Shown piece after piece: positions 1 to 12,839 of a DNA stretch of 64,000 nt. The stretch's first letter is position 1. Each line of letters begins with the position of its first letter. The stretch is from contig NZ_CABVHK010000008.1 of the NCBI RefSeq assembly GCF_902497785.1, positions 124,001 through 188,000 on the forward strand, in the 5' to 3' direction. This DNA comes from Pseudomonas fluorescens. GTDB taxonomy: Bacteria; Pseudomonadota; Gammaproteobacteria; Pseudomonadales; Pseudomonadaceae. Below the pieces are notes generated by a model. That model did no database searches, was not told the origin of the DNA, and saw only the letters and a program-made list of their open reading frames with translations. A program made the position numbers and the translations under genes.

Positions 1-1107
1 CACAGCAGGACGGATCCCGGAGTTGAACATGGCCGATTCCAGGAAGATCTGACCGTCAGTGATGGAAATCACGTTGGTCGGAACGAACGCAGAAACGTCG
101 CCAGCCTGGGTTTCGATGATCGGCAGTGCGGTCAGGGAACCGGTTTTGCCGGTCACTGCGCCGTTGGTGAACTTCTCTACGTATTCTTCCGAAACGCGGG
201 ATGCGCGCTCCAGCAGACGGGAGTGGAGATAGAACACGTCGCCTGGGTAAGCTTCACGGCCTGGTGGACGGCGCAGCAGCAGGGAAATCTGGCGGTAAGC
301 CACTGCTTGCTTGGACAGATCGTCATAAACGATCAGCGCGTCTTCACCGCGGTCGCGGAAGAATTCACCCATGGTGCAACCGGAGTACGGTGCCAGGAAT
401 TGCAGTGCTGCAGATTCCGAAGCGCTCGCTGCAACGACGATGGTGTTAGCCAGTGCGCCGTTTTCTTCCAGCTTGCGAACCACGTTGGCAATGGTCGATT
501 GCTTCTGACCGATCGCTACGTAGACGCAGAAAATACCGCTGTTTTTCTGGTTGATGATCGCGTCGATCGCCAGAGCGGTTTTACCGATCTGACGGTCACC
601 GATGATCAGCTCACGCTGGCCACGGCCGACAGGGATCATGGCATCGACAGCCTTGTAGCCGGTCTGTACAGGCTGGTCTACCGACTTACGCCAGATCACG
701 CCTGGAGCAACTTTCTCGACCGCATCGGTCTCGGTGTTGTTCAGCGGACCTTTGCCGTCAACAGGGTTACCCAGTGCGTCGACTACGCGACCCAGCAGTT
801 CCTTACCAACCGGAACTTCGAGGATGCGGCCGGTGCACTTGGCGCTCATGCCTTCAGCCAGAGACTGATAGGAGCCCAAAACTACGGCACCTACGGAGTC
901 TTGCTCCAGGTTGAGAGCCATACCGAAGACGCCGCCCGGAAACTCGATCATCTCGCCGTACATAACGTCGGCCAGACCGTGAATCCGCACGATACCGTCA
1001 GATACGCTGACGACAGTGCCTTCGTTACGGGCTTGGGAGGTCACATCGAGCTTGTCGATGCGGCCCTTGATAATTTCACTTATTTCGGAAGGATTGAGTT
1101 GCTGCAT
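1..1107 (-). CDS. atpA: ATP synthase F1 subunit alpha, N-terminal part
   Basis: This is the non-catalytic nucleotide-binding alpha subunit of the F1 sector of ATP synthase, on the cytoplasmic face of the inner membrane. The start is ATG at 1107 ([17 protein letters not shown]) and the frame stays open to the window edge, giving 369 codons of a protein that normally has about 514. The P-loop GDRQIGKT is visible, followed by the conserved [11 protein letters not shown] segment. The C-terminal third lies outside the window. It lies 21 bases downstream of atpH in the atpIBEFHA(GDC) operon. Confidence 0.97.
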   Translation of the reverse strand, partial: MQQLNPSEISEIIKGRIDKLDVTSQARNEGTVVSVSDGIVRIHGLADVMYGEMIEFPGGVFGMALNLEQDSVGAVVLGSYQSLAEGMSAKCTGRILEVPVGKELLGRVVDALGNPVDGKGPLNNTETDAVEKVAPGVIWRKSVDQPVQTGYKAVDAMIPVGRGQRELIIGDRQIGKTALAIDAIINQKNSGIFCVYVAIGQKQSTIANVVRKLEENGALANTIVVAASASESAALQFLAPYSGCTMGEFFRDRGEDALIVYDDLSKQAVAYRQISLLLRRPPGREAYPGDVFYLHSRLLERASRVSEEYVEKFTNGAVTGKTGSLTALPIIETQAGDVSAFVPTNVISITDGQIFLESAMFNSGIRPAV

Positions 1108-1128
1108 TGCTCTGCTGCCCCTTCAAAC

Positions 1129-1665
1129 TCAAGATTTCAATGCTTCGGCAAGGTTCGCGAGTTTGCCGCGAACCGAGCCATCGATAACCAGGTCGCCGGC
1201 GCGGATGACAATGCCCCCGATAAGGGATTTGTCTTCCTCGACTTGCAGGCGCACTTCCCGGTTGAGTCGTGCACTGAGAACCTTGGCGAGTTTGTCTTGC
1301 TGTTCTTGGTTCAATGCGAAAGCACTGGTTACTTCAACGTCTACCGACTTCTCTTGTTCAGCCTTGTACAGGTCGAACAGAGCGGCGATCTCCGGCAACA
1401 GCGGGAGACGGTCGTTTTCGGCAATGACGTTGATGAAGTTCTGTGCCTTCACATCAAACTTGTCGCCGCACACGTCAATAAACGTGGCGGCCTTGTCTGC
1501 GCTCGTCAGTCGCGGGGCCTTGAGCACGCGCTGCATGGTGTCGTCTTGCGACACTGCTGCAGCCAGGCCGAGCATGGCTGACCAAGAGGCCAGTTGCTGG
1601 TGGGCCTGGGCGTGCTCGAAGGCTGCCTTAGCGTAAGGTCGGGCCAACGTGGTCAATTCTGCCAT
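1129..1665 (-). CDS. atpH: ATP synthase F1 subunit delta
   Basis: This 178-aa protein is the delta (OSCP-like) subunit that links the top of the F1 head to the b-subunit stator. It begins [19 protein letters not shown], the conserved delta N-terminal helix, and ends in the usual region [21 protein letters not shown]. Length is normal for the family. It sits between atpF (12 bases upstream) and atpA. Confidence 0.97.
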   Translation of the reverse strand: MAELTTLARPYAKAAFEHAQAHQQLASWSAMLGLAAAVSQDDTMQRVLKAPRLTSADKAATFIDVCGDKFDVKAQNFINVIAENDRLPLLPEIAALFDLYKAEQEKSVDVEVTSAFALNQEQQDKLAKVLSARLNREVRLQVEEDKSLIGGIVIRAGDLVIDGSVRGKLANLAEALKS

Positions 1666-1677
1666 GATCGCCCTCGC

Positions 1678-2148
1678 TTAAATTTCAGCAGCCAGTTTGT
1701 TTACCAGCTCCGCGTGCGCGTTTTGATCGATTGTGGCACCCAGGATCTTCTCGGCGCCGCCGACGGCCAGAGCACCCAGTTGGGCACGCAGCGCATCTTT
1801 GACACTGTTCAGTTCCTGCTCGATCTCGGCCTGAGCCTGAACCTTCACACGGTCAGCGTCGATACGGGCTTTTTCAACAGCCTCTTCAACGATCTGATTA
1901 CCGCGTTTCTTGGCTTGCTCAATGATTTCAGCTGCCTGAGCCTTAGCTTCGCGCAGTTGTTGACCCGCTTTATCTTGGGCCAACTCCAGGTCGCGAGCTG
2001 CTCGGGCGGCAGCGTCCAGTCCATCCGCGATCTTCTTCTGACGTTCGTGCAAAGCCGCGATGACCGGAGGCCACACGAACTTCATGCAAAACAGTACAAA
2101 AATGAAGAACGCAACGGACTGGCCAATCAGGGTTGCATTAATGTTCAC
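1678..2148 (-). CDS. atpF: ATP synthase F0 subunit b
   Basis: This is the 156-aa peripheral stalk subunit. It has one N-terminal membrane helix (about residues 5-27, starting [20 protein letters not shown]), then a long charged alanine-rich coiled coil that dimerises and holds F1 to the membrane sector. Length matches the Pseudomonas protein. It lies between atpE and atpH in the operon. Confidence 0.97.
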   Translation of the reverse strand: MNINATLIGQSVAFFIFVLFCMKFVWPPVIAALHERQKKIADGLDAAARAARDLELAQDKAGQQLREAKAQAAEIIEQAKKRGNQIVEEAVEKARIDADRVKVQAQAEIEQELNSVKDALRAQLGALAVGGAEKILGATIDQNAHAELVNKLAAEI

Positions 2149-2204
2149 GCCAACACCTCGCTCGTTCGTTGCACATCAAACCAATCACTCGAAGGTTCGA
2201 GTGA

Positions 2205-2477
<273 letters not shown>

Positions 2478-2595
2478 TTACGTCGTATGGTTTAGGTTTT
2501 TTAGATTTTAAAGCGGTAAAACAAATCGTTTCATAGCCCTGTTCGGGCACCCACCCGTTTGACCGGGTGGGACATCAGACTAGTCGAGACTGGTC

Positions 2596-3892
<1,297 letters not shown>

Positions 3893-4037
3893 TTTTGCTC
3901 CCCAAGGATCGGCTGCCAGAATTCAATAACTTGGCATAATTTGTGCCGACAAAATGCGCGCAGAGTATAGGGGCGGTTCTGCCCCTATTCAACTGTCAGG
4001 TAGTGATTTCCGACTGCACGCTACATGAGGAAATGTT

Positions 4038-4910
4038 TCAGCGAATGTGTGCGAGCACACCCTGAAGCTCATCGAGGGAGTTGTACCCAATCACCAACTG
4101 CCCCTTCCCCTTCTTTCCATGTCGGATCTGCACCGCAGAGCCTAGGCGCTCGGCCAGGCGCTGCTCGAGTCGGGCGATATCCGGGTCCGGTTTCACCGGT
4201 TCGGCAGGCTCCTGTTTGCCACTCAACCACTGGCGAACCAGTGCCTCAGTCTGGCGCACCGTCAGCCCCCGTGCGACAACATGTCGCGCCCCTTCAACCT
4301 GTTGATTTTCCGGCAAACCCAGCAAAGCACGCGCATGACCCATTTCCAGATCACCGTGGGACAGCATGGTTTTGATAACTTCCGGCAACGCGATCAAGCG
4401 TAGCAGGTTAGCCACGGTTACGCGGGACTTGCCCACGGCTTCGGCCACTTGTTGCTGAGTCAGCTGGAATTCCTGCTGCAAACGCTGCAAGGCCACCGCT
4501 TCTTCGATTGGATTCAGGTCTTCACGCTGAATGTTTTCAATCAGTGCCATGGCGATGGCGGTTTCATCCGGTACATCACGAACCATCGCCGGGATGGTTT
4601 CCTGGCCAGCCTGCTGGCTCGCGCGCCAGCGACGTTCGCCGGCGATGATTTCGAAACGGCCGCTGCCGATCGGACGCACCACGATCGGCTGCATCACGCC
4701 CTGGGCCTTGATCGACTGCGCCAGCTCTTCCAGCGCCTGCGGGTCCATGTCCCGCCGCGGCTGGTACTTGCCACGCTGGATCAGGTCCAGGGGCAGGTGC
4801 TGCAGCTCACGTTGATCGGCCTGGACCGCTTGTTCTTCCAGCGAGCTGACAGTCGGACCGCTCAGCAGTGCATCCAGTCCACGTCCGAGACCTCGTTTCT
4901 TGACGGCCAT
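4038..4910 (-). CDS. parB: Chromosome partitioning protein ParB
   Basis: This 290-aa protein is the chromosomal ParB that loads at parS sites and spreads as a CTP-dependent clamp. It has the CTP-binding box GERRWRAS and the neighbouring segment MALIENIQREDLNPIEEA. A helix-turn-helix follows (LTQQQVAEAVGKSRVTVANLLRL), and the C-terminus is a dimerisation region. It lies 9 bases downstream of parA. Three matching parS sites occur in this window, at 16416, 17046 and 49359. Confidence 0.97.
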   Translation of the reverse strand: MAVKKRGLGRGLDALLSGPTVSSLEEQAVQADQRELQHLPLDLIQRGKYQPRRDMDPQALEELAQSIKAQGVMQPIVVRPIGSGRFEIIAGERRWRASQQAGQETIPAMVRDVPDETAIAMALIENIQREDLNPIEEAVALQRLQQEFQLTQQQVAEAVGKSRVTVANLLRLIALPEVIKTMLSHGDLEMGHARALLGLPENQQVEGARHVVARGLTVRQTEALVRQWLSGKQEPAEPVKPDPDIARLEQRLAERLGSAVQIRHGKKGKGQLVIGYNSLDELQGVLAHIR

Positions 4911-4919
4911 GGGGATTCC

Positions 4920-5717
4920 TTAAGTTGCCTGAGCAGCGGCAGTGCGTGAGTTTTTGCGCTGACGGCGAACCATCTCGCCGGCCAGTGCCAGGTAGGCAAT
5001 GGCGCCCCGCGAAGTTTTGTCGTACGCCAGCGCCGGCATGCCATAGCTTGGCGCTTCGGCCAGGCGGATGTTGCGCGGAATGACGGTGTCATAGAGCTGC
5101 TCGCCGAAGTGCTCCTTGAGCTGCGCCGAAACGTCGTTCATCAGACTCAGGCGCGGGTCGTACATGGTCCGCAACAGGCCTTCGACCTTCAAGTTCGGGT
5201 TGAGCAATTCGGCGATGCGCTTGATGTTATCCACAAGGTCGCTCAAGCCTTCGAGGGCGAAGTACTCGCACTGCATGGGGATAATCACCCCGTCTGCCGC
5301 GACCAACGCGTTCAGCGTCAGCATCGACAGCGACGGTGGGCAGTCGATCAAAATGTAATCGTAGTTCTCACGGATCGGCGCCAGCGCGCTGCGCAGCCGG
5401 CTTTCCTTCATCTGCATTTCCAGCAGAACCACTTCGGCCGCCGTCAGGTCGCGGTTGGCCGGCAGCAGTTGGTAACCACCGTGCTCGGAATAGTGCATGG
5501 CCTGGGCCAGATCGCATTCGCCGATCAGCAGGTCGTAGACCGAATTTTCCAGGCCGTGTTTATCCACACCGCTACCCATGGTGGCGTTGCCCTGTGGATC
5601 AAGATCGATCAACAGCACTCGGCGCTTGGTAGCGACCAGAGAAGCTGCGAGGTTGATGCAGGTGGTGGTTTTACCCACACCACCCTTTTGGTTCGCAATC
5701 GCGAATACCTTAGCCAT
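4920..5717 (-). CDS. parA: Chromosome partitioning ATPase ParA (Soj)
   Basis: This 265-aa protein is a deviant Walker-type ATPase that works with ParB to segregate origins. The P-loop is KGGVGKTT near the N-terminus, and the DxD motif LIDLDPQGNA and the segment DYILIDCPPSLS are present. I chose the internal ATG at 5717 (MAKVFAIANQ), because family members begin there. An in-frame start 18 bases upstream is possible but would be unusual. Confidence 0.96.
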   Translation of the reverse strand: MAKVFAIANQKGGVGKTTTCINLAASLVATKRRVLLIDLDPQGNATMGSGVDKHGLENSVYDLLIGECDLAQAMHYSEHGGYQLLPANRDLTAAEVVLLEMQMKESRLRSALAPIRENYDYILIDCPPSLSMLTLNALVAADGVIIPMQCEYFALEGLSDLVDNIKRIAELLNPNLKVEGLLRTMYDPRLSLMNDVSAQLKEHFGEQLYDTVIPRNIRLAEAPSYGMPALAYDKTSRGAIAYLALAGEMVRRQRKNSRTAAAQAT

Positions 5718-5735
5718 TCTTGCTTGTGTTCCCAA

Positions 5736-6380
5736 TCATGCCGTGCGGCGCAGTATCAGCAGATGGCGTTGGCCTTGGCAACCAGGTACGGCCAGGGCGT
5801 GTTCGCTATCGAGGTGGAAGTCTGCCGGCAATGCTACCAGCTCATCGGCCGGATGAACGCCCTTCATTGCCAGCCAGCGTGTATCGACGTCGCCGAGGTG
5901 GCGTGTCCAGTTGCTGAAGTTCTCCATGCTGCTGAACGCCCGGGAAATGATTCCGTTGAACGGCTGTTCAGGCTGGAACGCTTCGACGCGACTGTGGATA
6001 ACTTGCAGGTTATCCAGTTTGAGTTCGAGTTTGACCTGGGTCAGGAAGCGGGTTTTCTTGCCGTTGCTGTCCAGGCAGGTCACTTGCGACTCAGGAAACA
6101 GGATCGCCAACGGAATACCCGGCATGCCGCCGCCGCTGCCAACATCGAGCCAACGACCGTTTTCGACGAACGACATCACGCTCAGACTATCGAGCAAGTG
6201 CCGCGAGACCATTTCGTCCGGATCGCGCACGGCGGTCAGGTTGTAAGCCTTGTTCCACTTGATCAACAGGGCCAGATAACCCAGCAATTGCGCATGCTGG
6301 GTTTCTGACAGCGTGACACCGAGCTGGCGAGCACCTGTGGATAACTCTTCGGCGTGTTGCGAGGTGACCAACGAACTCAA
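5736..6380 (-). CDS. rsmG: 16S rRNA (guanine-N7)-methyltransferase RsmG
   Basis: This 214-aa protein methylates G527 of 16S rRNA using S-adenosylmethionine. The SAM-binding motif [15 protein letters not shown] lies at about residues 78-92. It overlaps the end of mnmG by 4 bases, the usual mnmG-rsmG pairing, and precedes parA. Confidence 0.96.
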   Translation of the reverse strand: MSSLVTSQHAEELSTGARQLGVTLSETQHAQLLGYLALLIKWNKAYNLTAVRDPDEMVSRHLLDSLSVMSFVENGRWLDVGSGGGMPGIPLAILFPESQVTCLDSNGKKTRFLTQVKLELKLDNLQVIHSRVEAFQPEQPFNGIISRAFSSMENFSNWTRHLGDVDTRWLAMKGVHPADELVALPADFHLDSEHALAVPGCQGQRHLLILRRTA

Positions 6381-8278
6381 GCGCTTTGCTCCAACTGACG
6401 GCCCGCGCCGCGTTTTTTCAAATGAATCATCAACAGCGAAATCGCTGCCGGGGTCACGCCCGGGATACGTGACGCCTGGCCCAGGGTTTCTGGACGGGTC
6501 GCACCGAGCTTGCTCTGAATCTCTTTGGAGAGACCGGAAATGTTCGTGTAATCGATATCCACAGGCAATTTTGTGTCTTCACTGGCCCGCAGACGGGCGA
6601 TTTCATCTTGCTGACGATCGATGTAACCGGCGTATTTGGTCTTGATTTCAACCTGCTCTGCGACCTGTGGATCTTCGGCGCCTCCACCCGTCACGGCGAT
6701 CAGGCCAGCGTAGTCGATTTCCGGACGGCTCAGCAGGTTGAGCAGGTTGTATTCATGGGTCAGCGGGGTACCGAATTTTTCGGAAATGGCATCGCCCTGC
6801 TCAGTCCCCGGACGCACCCAGGTACTTTTCAGGCGTTGTTCTTCCAGGGTGATGCTTTCACGTTTGGTGCAGAAGGCCGCCCAACGCGCGTCATCGACCA
6901 GACCCAGCTCGCGACCTTTTTCGGTCAGGCGCAGGTCGGCGTTGTCTTCGCGCAGGATCAGGCGGTACTCGGCACGGGATGTGAACATCCGGTACGGCTC
7001 TTGGGTTCCAAGTGTAATCAGGTCGTCGACCAAGACGCCGATGTAGGCCTCATCACGACGCGGGCACCAGGCGTCTTTGCCCTGTGCACGCAGCGCGGCG
7101 TTGGCCCCGGCCAGCAAACCCTGGGCGCCAGCTTCTTCGTAACCGGTGGTGCCGTTGATTTGCCCGGCGAAAAACAGACCGCCAATGACTTTGGTTTCGA
7201 GGCTGTATTTCAAGTCACGCGGGTCGAAGTAGTCGTACTCGATGGCGTACCCGGGACGAACGATGTGCGCGTTTTCCATGCCGCGAATCGATTGCACGAT
7301 CTGCAATTGCACATCGAACGGCAGGGAGGTGGATATCCCGTTCGGGTACAGCTCGTGAGTGGTCAACCCTTCCGGTTCGATGAAGACCTGATGGCTTTCC
7401 TTGTCGGCAAAGCGGTGGATCTTGTCTTCGATCGACGGGCAATAACGAGGGCCGATGCCTTCGATCAACCCTTGATCGGAATACATCGGCGAACGATCGA
7501 GGTTCGCGGCGATGATTTCGTGGGTACGGGCGTTGGTGTGGGTGATCCAGCAGCTGACCTGTTTCGGGTGCTGCTCTTTGGACCCCATGAACGACATCAC
7601 CGGGATCGGCGTATCACCGGCCTGCTCGGTCATCACCGAGAAATCCACAGAACGACCATCGATGCGCGGCGGTGTGCCGGTTTTCAATCGACCGACGCGC
7701 AATGGCAATTCACGCAGACGGTGAGCCAGGGCAATCGAGGGCGGATCACCGGCACGGCCGCCGGAATAATTCTGCATGCCGATGTGGATAAGTCCACCGA
7801 GGAACGTGCCGGTGGTCAACACCACGGAGTCGGCGAAGAAACGCAGGCCCATTTGGGTGACGACACCGCGCACTTGATCCTGCTCGACGATCAGGTCGTC
7901 CGCGGGTTGCTGAAATATCCACAGGTTGGGCTGGTTTTCCAACGCTTCGCGGACAGCGGCTTTGTAAAGAACCCGGTCTGCCTGGGCCCGAGTCGCACGC
8001 ACGGCCGGGCCTTTACGGCTGTTCAACACGCGAAACTGGATGCCGCCTTTGTCGGTAGCCATGGCCATCGCGCCGCCAAGGGCATCGATTTCCTTCACCA
8101 GGTGACTTTTACCGATCCCGCCAATGGCAGGGTTGCAACTCATGGCACCGAGGGTTTCCACGTTGTGCGTCAGCAACAGGGTTTTCGCCCCCATGCGTGC
8201 TGACGCCAGTGCTGCCTCGGTACCGGCATGACCGCCGCCGATGACGATCACTTCAAAACGGGAAGGGAAATCCACCAC
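6377..8278 (-). CDS. mnmG: tRNA uridine 5-carboxymethylaminomethyl modification enzyme MnmG (GidA)
   Basis: This 633-aa FAD-binding protein works with MnmE to modify the wobble uridine of certain tRNAs. The dinucleotide-binding motif [19 protein letters not shown] is at the N-terminus. The NADH-binding and C-terminal helical regions are complete. The start is GTG; two consecutive GTG codons (8278 and 8275) follow a GAGG ribosome-binding site. Unlike in Escherichia coli, it is not followed directly by the accepted origin, but the DNA upstream of it does carry DnaA boxes. Confidence 0.96.
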   Translation of the reverse strand: MVDFPSRFEVIVIGGGHAGTEAALASARMGAKTLLLTHNVETLGAMSCNPAIGGIGKSHLVKEIDALGGAMAMATDKGGIQFRVLNSRKGPAVRATRAQADRVLYKAAVREALENQPNLWIFQQPADDLIVEQDQVRGVVTQMGLRFFADSVVLTTGTFLGGLIHIGMQNYSGGRAGDPPSIALAHRLRELPLRVGRLKTGTPPRIDGRSVDFSVMTEQAGDTPIPVMSFMGSKEQHPKQVSCWITHTNARTHEIIAANLDRSPMYSDQGLIEGIGPRYCPSIEDKIHRFADKESHQVFIEPEGLTTHELYPNGISTSLPFDVQLQIVQSIRGMENAHIVRPGYAIEYDYFDPRDLKYSLETKVIGGLFFAGQINGTTGYEEAGAQGLLAGANAALRAQGKDAWCPRRDEAYIGVLVDDLITLGTQEPYRMFTSRAEYRLILREDNADLRLTEKGRELGLVDDARWAAFCTKRESITLEEQRLKSTWVRPGTEQGDAISEKFGTPLTHEYNLLNLLSRPEIDYAGLIAVTGGGAEDPQVAEQVEIKTKYAGYIDRQQDEIARLRASEDTKLPVDIDYTNISGLSKEIQSKLGATRPETLGQASRIPGVTPAAISLLMIHLKKRGAGRQLEQSA

Positions 8279-8825
8279 GCACCTCGTGCCTGCTTAAGTA
8301 GGTAATTCAGGAATAGTTTGAGCCCGGGTTTCTGGACCAGGTCGGCAAGTATAGGGACTTCGCCTTCCCTAAAGAACCCTTTGCACAAAAATTAACCAGC
8401 TGTGGAGAAGTCAGGGTTATAGAAATTAAAAAGAAAGAAATTTATTAAATCTTTGTTTTTATGTTTATTTCTACTGAGCATCATTTCTGTGGATAGATCG
8501 CTACAACCCTTTATCTTCAATATGTACAGAGATTCAAAACCCTGTGGTCATGTGCCAATGAGGCCCTTGGATAACCGGTCTAAGCCTGTGGATTAAACAG
8601 CTGGTTATCCACAGGGGCGGTTATCTTCAGTTTTCAGGCCCTGTTATCAACTGCCCTTAGCGGCAGTTATTCACAGGGCTTAATCCACAGAAACCAGCGG
8701 GAAATGTAAATTTCAGGCGCAGAAAAACCGCCCAAGCGAAAAGAAATCAGCTCGGCACCGCAGGAATTTTCTGGTTGGAGGGAACAGACAGGCGCGAATG
8801 GCCTGTCTGCGGACAACGGAAGGGG
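8279..8825 (+). other. Intergenic region with AT-rich stretch and DnaA-like boxes
   Basis: This 547-bp gap between mnmG and mnmE contains no gene. It has an AT-rich tract (about 8420-8470) followed by DnaA-type sequences. There is one exact TTATCCACA at 8605-8613. One-mismatch forms lie at 8488-8496 (TGTGGATAG), 8587-8595 (TGTGGATTA), 8667-8675 (TTATTCACA) and 8681-8689 (TAATCCACA). The layout resembles a weaker copy of the oriC upstream of dnaA. Whether it acts as an origin or as a DnaA titration or regulatory site cannot be told from sequence. Confidence 0.6.
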
Positions 8826-10196
8826 TTATTTGCCGATACAGAAACTGGAAAAGATCCGTCCAAGCAGGTCATCGGAACTGAAAGCCCCAGTGATTTCACC
8901 CAAAGAGTGTTGTGCTTGTCGCAAATCCTCAGCCAGCAGCTCCCCGGCACCCGCCAATGTCAGCTGAGCACGGCCATGCTCAAGGGATGCGCTGGCATGA
9001 CGCAGCGCATCAAGATGACGCCTGCGGGCGCTGAAGCTGCTTTCCGAGGTCTGCTCGTAGCCCATGCAGGCCTTGAGGTGATCGCGCAGCAGATCCAGGC
9101 CTTCGCCAGCGGACTTGGCACTCAGGCTGATGGTGACATGACCATCAGCGCTAACTTCCAGAGCAATCGCTTCGCCAGTGAGGTCGGCTTTATTACGGAT
9201 CAACGTGACTTTCGCCGGATCCGGACGGGTTTCAAGGAACTCCGGCCATAACGCGAATGGATCAAGGGCTTCGGGCGCGGTGGCATCGACGACTAACAGC
9301 ACTCGATCCGCTTCGCCGATGGCCTTCAAGGCACGTTCAACACCGATCTTTTCAACATGATCATCGGTATCGCGCAAACCGGCTGTGTCGACGACGTGCA
9401 GGGGCATGCCGTCGATGTGGATATGTTCGCGGAGAATGTCACGGGTGGTGCCAGCGATCTCGGTCACGATCGCCGCTTCACGACCGGCCAGTGCGTTGAG
9501 CAGACTCGATTTGCCAGCATTCGGCCGACCGGCGATTACCACGGTCATGCCATCTCGCAGCAACGCACCCTGCCCGGCTTCACGCAGCACGGTGGATAAC
9601 TCGTCACGCACTTTGTCGAGCATGCTCAGAACATGGCCATCGGCAAGGAAGTCGATTTCTTCCTCCGGGAAGTCGATGGCGGCTTCGACGTAGATCCGCA
9701 AACCGATAAGTTGCTCGGTGAGTTTATGCACACGCTCGGAAAAAGCACCCTGCAAGGAACGCAGTGCATTGCGCGCAGCCTGTGCAGAACTGGCCTCGAT
9801 CAGGTCGGCGATTGCTTCGGCCTGAGCCAGGTCGAGTTTATCGTTGAGAAACGCCCGTTCACTGAATTCTCCCGGCCGTGCCAGGCGGCAGCCCAATTCC
9901 AGACACCGTTTTAGCAGCATATCCAGCACAACCGGGCCGCCGTGGCCTTGAAGTTCCAGCACATCCTCACCGGTGAACGAGTTCGGTCCCGGGAAATACA
10001 AGGCAATGCCCTGGTCCAGCACTTCATCGTTTTCACTGAAAAACGGGCCGTAGTGGGCGTACCGCGGCTTCAGTTCACGACCACTGAAGGCCTTGGCCGC
10101 CACGCTCGCCAATGGCCCGGAAATACGGACGATGCCCACACCGCCGCGACCTTGAGCGGTGGCGACGGCGGCGATGGTTTCACGAGGTACGCTCAT
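8826..10196 (-). CDS. mnmE: tRNA modification GTPase MnmE (TrmE)
   Basis: This 456-aa protein is the GTPase partner of MnmG in wobble-uridine modification. An N-terminal tetrahydrofolate-binding domain is followed by the G domain with P-loop [10 protein letters not shown] and a DTAGLRDT segment. The protein ends with the conserved C-terminal FCIGK, whose cysteine is characteristic. I chose ATG at 10196 ([19 protein letters not shown]), which fits family length better than an upstream TTG. Confidence 0.96.
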   Translation of the reverse strand: MSVPRETIAAVATAQGRGGVGIVRISGPLASVAAKAFSGRELKPRYAHYGPFFSENDEVLDQGIALYFPGPNSFTGEDVLELQGHGGPVVLDMLLKRCLELGCRLARPGEFSERAFLNDKLDLAQAEAIADLIEASSAQAARNALRSLQGAFSERVHKLTEQLIGLRIYVEAAIDFPEEEIDFLADGHVLSMLDKVRDELSTVLREAGQGALLRDGMTVVIAGRPNAGKSSLLNALAGREAAIVTEIAGTTRDILREHIHIDGMPLHVVDTAGLRDTDDHVEKIGVERALKAIGEADRVLLVVDATAPEALDPFALWPEFLETRPDPAKVTLIRNKADLTGEAIALEVSADGHVTISLSAKSAGEGLDLLRDHLKACMGYEQTSESSFSARRRHLDALRHASASLEHGRAQLTLAGAGELLAEDLRQAQHSLGEITGAFSSDDLLGRIFSSFCIGK

Positions 10197-10228
10197 AAAC
10201 CGGTATCCAGACAAAAGTGACAGATAGC

Positions 10229-10253
10229 AAAACGCCCCACTAGGGGGCGTTTT
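10229..10253 (-). terminator. Terminator after yidC
   Basis: An inverted repeat AAAACGCCCC / GGGGCGTTTT with a 5-base loop lies 22 bases past the yidC stop codon. The stem ends in four T on the minus strand, consistent with intrinsic termination of the rpmH-rnpA-yidD-yidC transcript before mnmE. Confidence 0.8.
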
Positions 10254-10274
10254 GAGTGGTATTCACAGTGTAAA

Positions 10275-11960
10275 TCAGGCAGCTGCTTTAGTAGCCGCTT
10301 CGACTTTACGAGTGATGTACCACTGTTGGGCGATCGACAGGCAGTTGTTGACTACCCAGTACAGCACCAGACCGGCCGGGAACCACAGGAAGAAGAAGGT
10401 AAAGATGATTGGCATCAGCTTCATCACCTTGGCCTGCATCGGATCCGGAGGTGTAGGGTTCAACTGCTGCTGGATGAACATGGTTGCACCCATGATGATC
10501 GGCAGAATGAAGAACGGATCCTTGATCGACAAGTCAGTAATCCACAGCATGAACGGCGCTTGGCGCATTTCAACGCTTTCCAGCAGAACCCAGTACAGCG
10601 AAAGGAAAACCGGCATCTGCACGAGGATTGGCAAGCAACCACCCAGCGGATTGATCTTTTCTTTCTTGTACAGCTCCATCATGGCTTGCGACATTTTCTG
10701 CCGGTCGTCGCCATGTTGCTCTTTCAGCGCGGCCAGTTTCGGTGCCACTGCACGCATGCGGGCCATGGATTTGTAGCTGGCTGCCGACAGCGGGAAGAAA
10801 ATCCCTTTGATCAGCATGGTCAGGAAGATGATCGACCAGCCCCAGTTACCGACCAGCGCGTGGATATGTTGCAGCAGCCAAAAGATCGGCTGGGCAATGA
10901 ACCACAGAATGCCGTAGTCGACGGTCAATTCCAGACCTGGGGACAACTCTTTCAGCACAGCCTGACTTTTCGGACCGGCGTAAAGTACAGCGCTGGTCTC
11001 GGCTTTCGCACCTGGGGCAACGGTCATTGCCGGAGCGGTGTAGCCGATGATGTAGTTGCCTTTGCTGTCTTTACGGGTCTGGACGACGTTGTTTTCGCCC
11101 TTCGCCGGAATCCACGCGGTCACGAAGTAGTGTTGCAACCAGGCAACCCAGCCACCGTTGACGGTTTCTTTCAGCTGAGCCTTGTCCATGTCCTTCATCG
11201 ACACTTTCTTGTACGGCTCGTTACTTGTCCACAGGGCGGCGCCCAGGTAAGTCGCGGTGCCGGTGGCAGTGCTGGAAGAAGGATCGGAGCTGGCGTCACG
11301 CTTCAATTGCGCGAACATTGCACCGGACCAGGGCTGAGCGCTCTGGTTGTCGATGAGATAGGAAACGGTTACGTCATACAGGCCGCGTTTCAGGGTGAAA
11401 CGCTTGATGTAGTTGACGCCGTCTTTGCTGAACTTCAGGTCGACGACCAATTGGTCCTGACCGTCAGCCAGTTGGTAAATCTTCTTCTCCGAGGCGTAAA
11501 CCGGACGACCCGCAGGACTTGCGTCCGGGCCGTTAGCGCCGATCAAACCGCTCTGGGCCAGATAAGTCCGCTCGTTGCCGTTATCGAACAGCTGGAATGG
11601 AATTTCCGGATGGTCCTGGCGACGTGGATACAGCGGCAGCGTCAGCTGGGCAACATCGCCACCTTGTGGGTCGATAGCCAGGTTGAGCACATCCGTTTTG
11701 ATCTGGATGAGGTCTTTGCTTGCAGCGACTGGCATTTCAGCCGGTGCAGTAGCACTGGTATCGCTTGTGGCGCGTGGAATGTCGTCACTGACAGAAGCAT
11801 TATTGCCAGTCGCCGTGTCCGGTAGGCCCGGTGCGGTAGTACTGGAAGCAACATTCTGAGTCGGCAGGGCAGCCTGGCCATAGTCCTGGTTCCATTTAAG
11901 GACCATAACGTAGGACACGATTGCCAGGGCGACGATCAGGATCGTGCGTTTGATATCCAT
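10275..11960 (-). CDS. yidC: Membrane protein insertase YidC
   Basis: This 561-aa inner-membrane protein inserts and folds membrane proteins, alone or with SecYEG. It has an N-terminal membrane helix (MDIKRTILIVALAIVSYVMVL), a long periplasmic domain of about 300 residues, then the conserved five-helix core (for example GWSIIFLTMLIKGIFFPL). It lies 2 bases after yidD in the conserved cluster. Confidence 0.97.
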   Translation of the reverse strand: MDIKRTILIVALAIVSYVMVLKWNQDYGQAALPTQNVASSTTAPGLPDTATGNNASVSDDIPRATSDTSATAPAEMPVAASKDLIQIKTDVLNLAIDPQGGDVAQLTLPLYPRRQDHPEIPFQLFDNGNERTYLAQSGLIGANGPDASPAGRPVYASEKKIYQLADGQDQLVVDLKFSKDGVNYIKRFTLKRGLYDVTVSYLIDNQSAQPWSGAMFAQLKRDASSDPSSSTATGTATYLGAALWTSNEPYKKVSMKDMDKAQLKETVNGGWVAWLQHYFVTAWIPAKGENNVVQTRKDSKGNYIIGYTAPAMTVAPGAKAETSAVLYAGPKSQAVLKELSPGLELTVDYGILWFIAQPIFWLLQHIHALVGNWGWSIIFLTMLIKGIFFPLSAASYKSMARMRAVAPKLAALKEQHGDDRQKMSQAMMELYKKEKINPLGGCLPILVQMPVFLSLYWVLLESVEMRQAPFMLWITDLSIKDPFFILPIIMGATMFIQQQLNPTPPDPMQAKVMKLMPIIFTFFFLWFPAGLVLYWVVNNCLSIAQQWYITRKVEAATKAAA

Positions 11961-11962
11961 GA

Positions 11963-12208
11963 TTACTCGGCCATCGAAGAAGAACGGGAGGTAGGGATAG
12001 GCGGAACCGGGTCATAACCACCGGGATTCCACGGATGACAGCGACCTAAACGACGAAAGGTCAGCCAGCCACCGCGCAGAAGGCCATGATTTTCTATGGC
12101 TTCTAACGCGTAGCAGGAACAACTGGGGTAGAAGCGACAGTGACTGGCCATCAGAGGACTAATGGCATAGCGATAAAACTGGATCGGAACGAGTGCCAGT
12201 TTACGCAT
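11963..12208 (-). CDS. yidD: Membrane protein insertion efficiency factor YidD
   Basis: This 81-aa protein carries the family signature [27 protein letters not shown] and [15 protein letters not shown]. YidD is a small membrane-associated helper of YidC-dependent insertion. It overlaps the end of rnpA by 8 bases. Confidence 0.95.
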   Translation of the reverse strand: MRKLALVPIQFYRYAISPLMASHCRFYPSCSCYALEAIENHGLLRGGWLTFRRLGRCHPWNPGGYDPVPPIPTSRSSSMAE

Positions 12209-12602
12209 CGGTACTGTCTACCCCTACAGTTTCGGTTTTGACTGCTGGTACCGGCGTGTTGCGTGCCAGACGCTTCCAGAGTTTGCCGAAATGCTGAATC
12301 AATTCGGGGTTTTCTACGTCACCCAAACCTTTGCGCGCGACGATAACGATGTCCCAGCCGACCAGTGAATCCTGGTGCAGACGGAACGATTCGCGCATCA
12401 GACGTTTGAGGCGATTGCGCTCGACGGAGAGCTTTACGCTCTTTTTCCCGATAACCAGCCCGAGACGGGGGTGATCAAGGTCGTTGTTGCGCGCGAGGAG
12501 CAGGAGATTTTTCCCCGGAACCTTGCCGGTAGGGGAGTCAAAGACTGCCTTGAAATGCCGGGGAGTAAGCAGACGCTTTTCCCGACTGAAGTCCTGACTC
12601 AC
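12201..12602 (-). CDS. rnpA: Ribonuclease P protein component
   Basis: This basic protein of about 133 aa binds the RNase P RNA and helps mature tRNA 5' ends. The family motif [13 protein letters not shown] is present. I chose the GTG at 12602 (reading [16 protein letters not shown]), because the family starts there. The frame stays open for another 32 codons upstream, but that stretch overlaps rpmH in another frame and is not conserved-looking. It is 16 bases from rpmH. Confidence 0.93.
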   Translation of the reverse strand: MSQDFSREKRLLTPRHFKAVFDSPTGKVPGKNLLLLARNNDLDHPRLGLVIGKKSVKLSVERNRLKRLMRESFRLHQDSLVGWDIVIVARKGLGDVENPELIQHFGKLWKRLARNTPVPAVKTETVGVDSTDA

Positions 12603-12618
12603 CTCCAGTGCCGGATTA

Positions 12619-12753
12619 TCAAACGGCCAGACGCGCACGACCTTTGGCGCGACGACGCGACAGGACGGCACGACCGTTCTTGGTAGCCATGCGAGCACGG
12701 AAACCGTGGGTACGAGCGCGTTTGATAGTGCTTGGTTGGAAAGTACGTTTCAT
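12619..12753 (-). CDS. rpmH: Large ribosomal subunit protein bL34
   Basis: This 44-aa, highly basic protein reads [20 protein letters not shown] and ends RRRAKGRKRLAV, an exact-looking bL34. It is the first gene of the rpmH-rnpA-yidD-yidC cluster and faces away from dnaA across oriC. Confidence 0.97.
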   Translation of the reverse strand: MKRTFQPSTIKRARTHGFRARMATKNGRAVLSRRRAKGRARLAV

Positions 12754-12839
12754 TGTCGTGTTACCTGGTTCGTCCACAACGGGCCGGAATGGCCCCCGTT
12801 TTAAGAGACCGGGGATTCTAGAGAAAGCAAGCCTCTAGG

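Noticed and set aside
223..1581. Long plus-strand open frame opposite atpA and atpH
   Set aside because: It is antisense to conserved ATP synthase genes and arises from high GC at third codon positions.
5109..11825. Several long plus-strand frames opposite parA, rsmG, mnmG and yidC
   Set aside because: All are mirror frames of well-supported minus-strand genes.
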